Below are positions 6,804-6,852 of a stretch of DNA of 6,852 bases, piece by piece; the first letter of the stretch is position 1; each line of letters begins with the position of its first letter. The notes beneath the pieces are model-generated. The model was not told the DNA's origin. It saw only the letters and a list, made by a program, of their open reading frames with translations, and did no database searches. The stretch spans positions 1 to 6,852 of the forward strand of contig NZ_JYJG01000258.1 in the NCBI RefSeq assembly GCF_000955955.1, given 5' to 3'. Origin of the DNA: Lentzea aerocolonigenes (lineage in GTDB: Bacteria; Actinomycetota; Actinomycetes; Mycobacteriales; Pseudonocardiaceae). Both the position numbers and the translations under genes were made by a program.

Positions 6804-6852
6804 GGCGTCTGCAAGTACCACCAACTCGCAGTTGGTAGTACTTGCAGACGCC
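6804..6852 (-). terminator. Long stem hairpin, probable terminator of the upstream neighbour
   Basis: Two 23-nt arms (6804-6826 and 6830-6852) separated by the 3-nt loop CGC form a nearly perfect inverted repeat running to the window edge. The only non-complementary position is C6819 against A6837. In a minus-strand transcript this becomes a G-U wobble, so the RNA stem is fully paired on that strand only. This favours a terminator for a minus-strand gene lying to the right. No U-tract follows on the minus strand, as is common in actinobacteria. The stem may extend past the window. A terminator for a plus-strand transcript, or a dispersed repeat, is not excluded. Confidence 0.55.

Noticed and set aside
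6804..6852. The edge hairpin as the terminal inverted repeat of a mobile element
   Set aside because: The arms are only 3 nt apart and no transposase sequence is present. A transcription hairpin explains it better, though the window edge prevents a full check.

Overview
The window is a high-GC actinobacterial locus. Codons end mostly in G or C, and Shine-Dalgarno sites are strong. From the style of the proteins and the short GC-rich hairpin downstream of the operon I would guess Pseudonocardiales or a relative, but nothing in the window fixes the genus. All real genes lie on the minus strand and read right to left. Long plus-strand open frames are antisense shadows of these genes.

From right to left: a 23-bp stem hairpin (6804-6852) at the window edge, probably ending the upstream neighbour's transcript. 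Next comes a short control region (6729-6803) holding a LacI-family-type palindrome with the core GAGAGCGCTCTC. Then follow six tightly packed genes: a lipoprotein substrate-binding protein (6728-5088), an OppF/DppF-type ATPase (5086-4184), an OppB/DppB-type permease (4187-3207), an OppC/DppC-type permease (3207-2389), an OppD/DppD-type ATPase (2392-1436) and a cytoplasmic GH1 beta-glucosidase (1443-106). A 7-bp GC-rich hairpin (3-19) follows as the likely operon terminator.

The five transport genes form a complete Opp/Dpp-family ABC importer. That family is named for peptides but also includes oligosaccharide importers. The terminal GH1 gene, the control palindrome resembling the CebR/CelR cellobiose-repressor operator (TGGGAGCGCTCCCA), and a few sequence features of the ATPase and permease suggest that this one imports cello-oligosaccharides or other beta-glucosides. 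The model is: the lipoprotein binds the oligosaccharide outside, the permease pair imports it using the two ATPases, and the GH1 enzyme cleaves it to glucose in the cytoplasm. A LacI-type repressor, not encoded here, would release the operator when a ligand such as cellobiose is present. The substrate is inferred, not shown.

Every gene junction is either a 1-nt gap or an overlap of 1 to 8 nt, so the six genes very likely form one translationally coupled operon. I see no mobile element, CRISPR array, RNA gene or broken gene. The most notable points are the sugar-type operator in front of a 'peptide-type' transporter, the identical four-cysteine motif in both ATPases, the long edge hairpin, and a shift in codon use near the 3' end of the operon.
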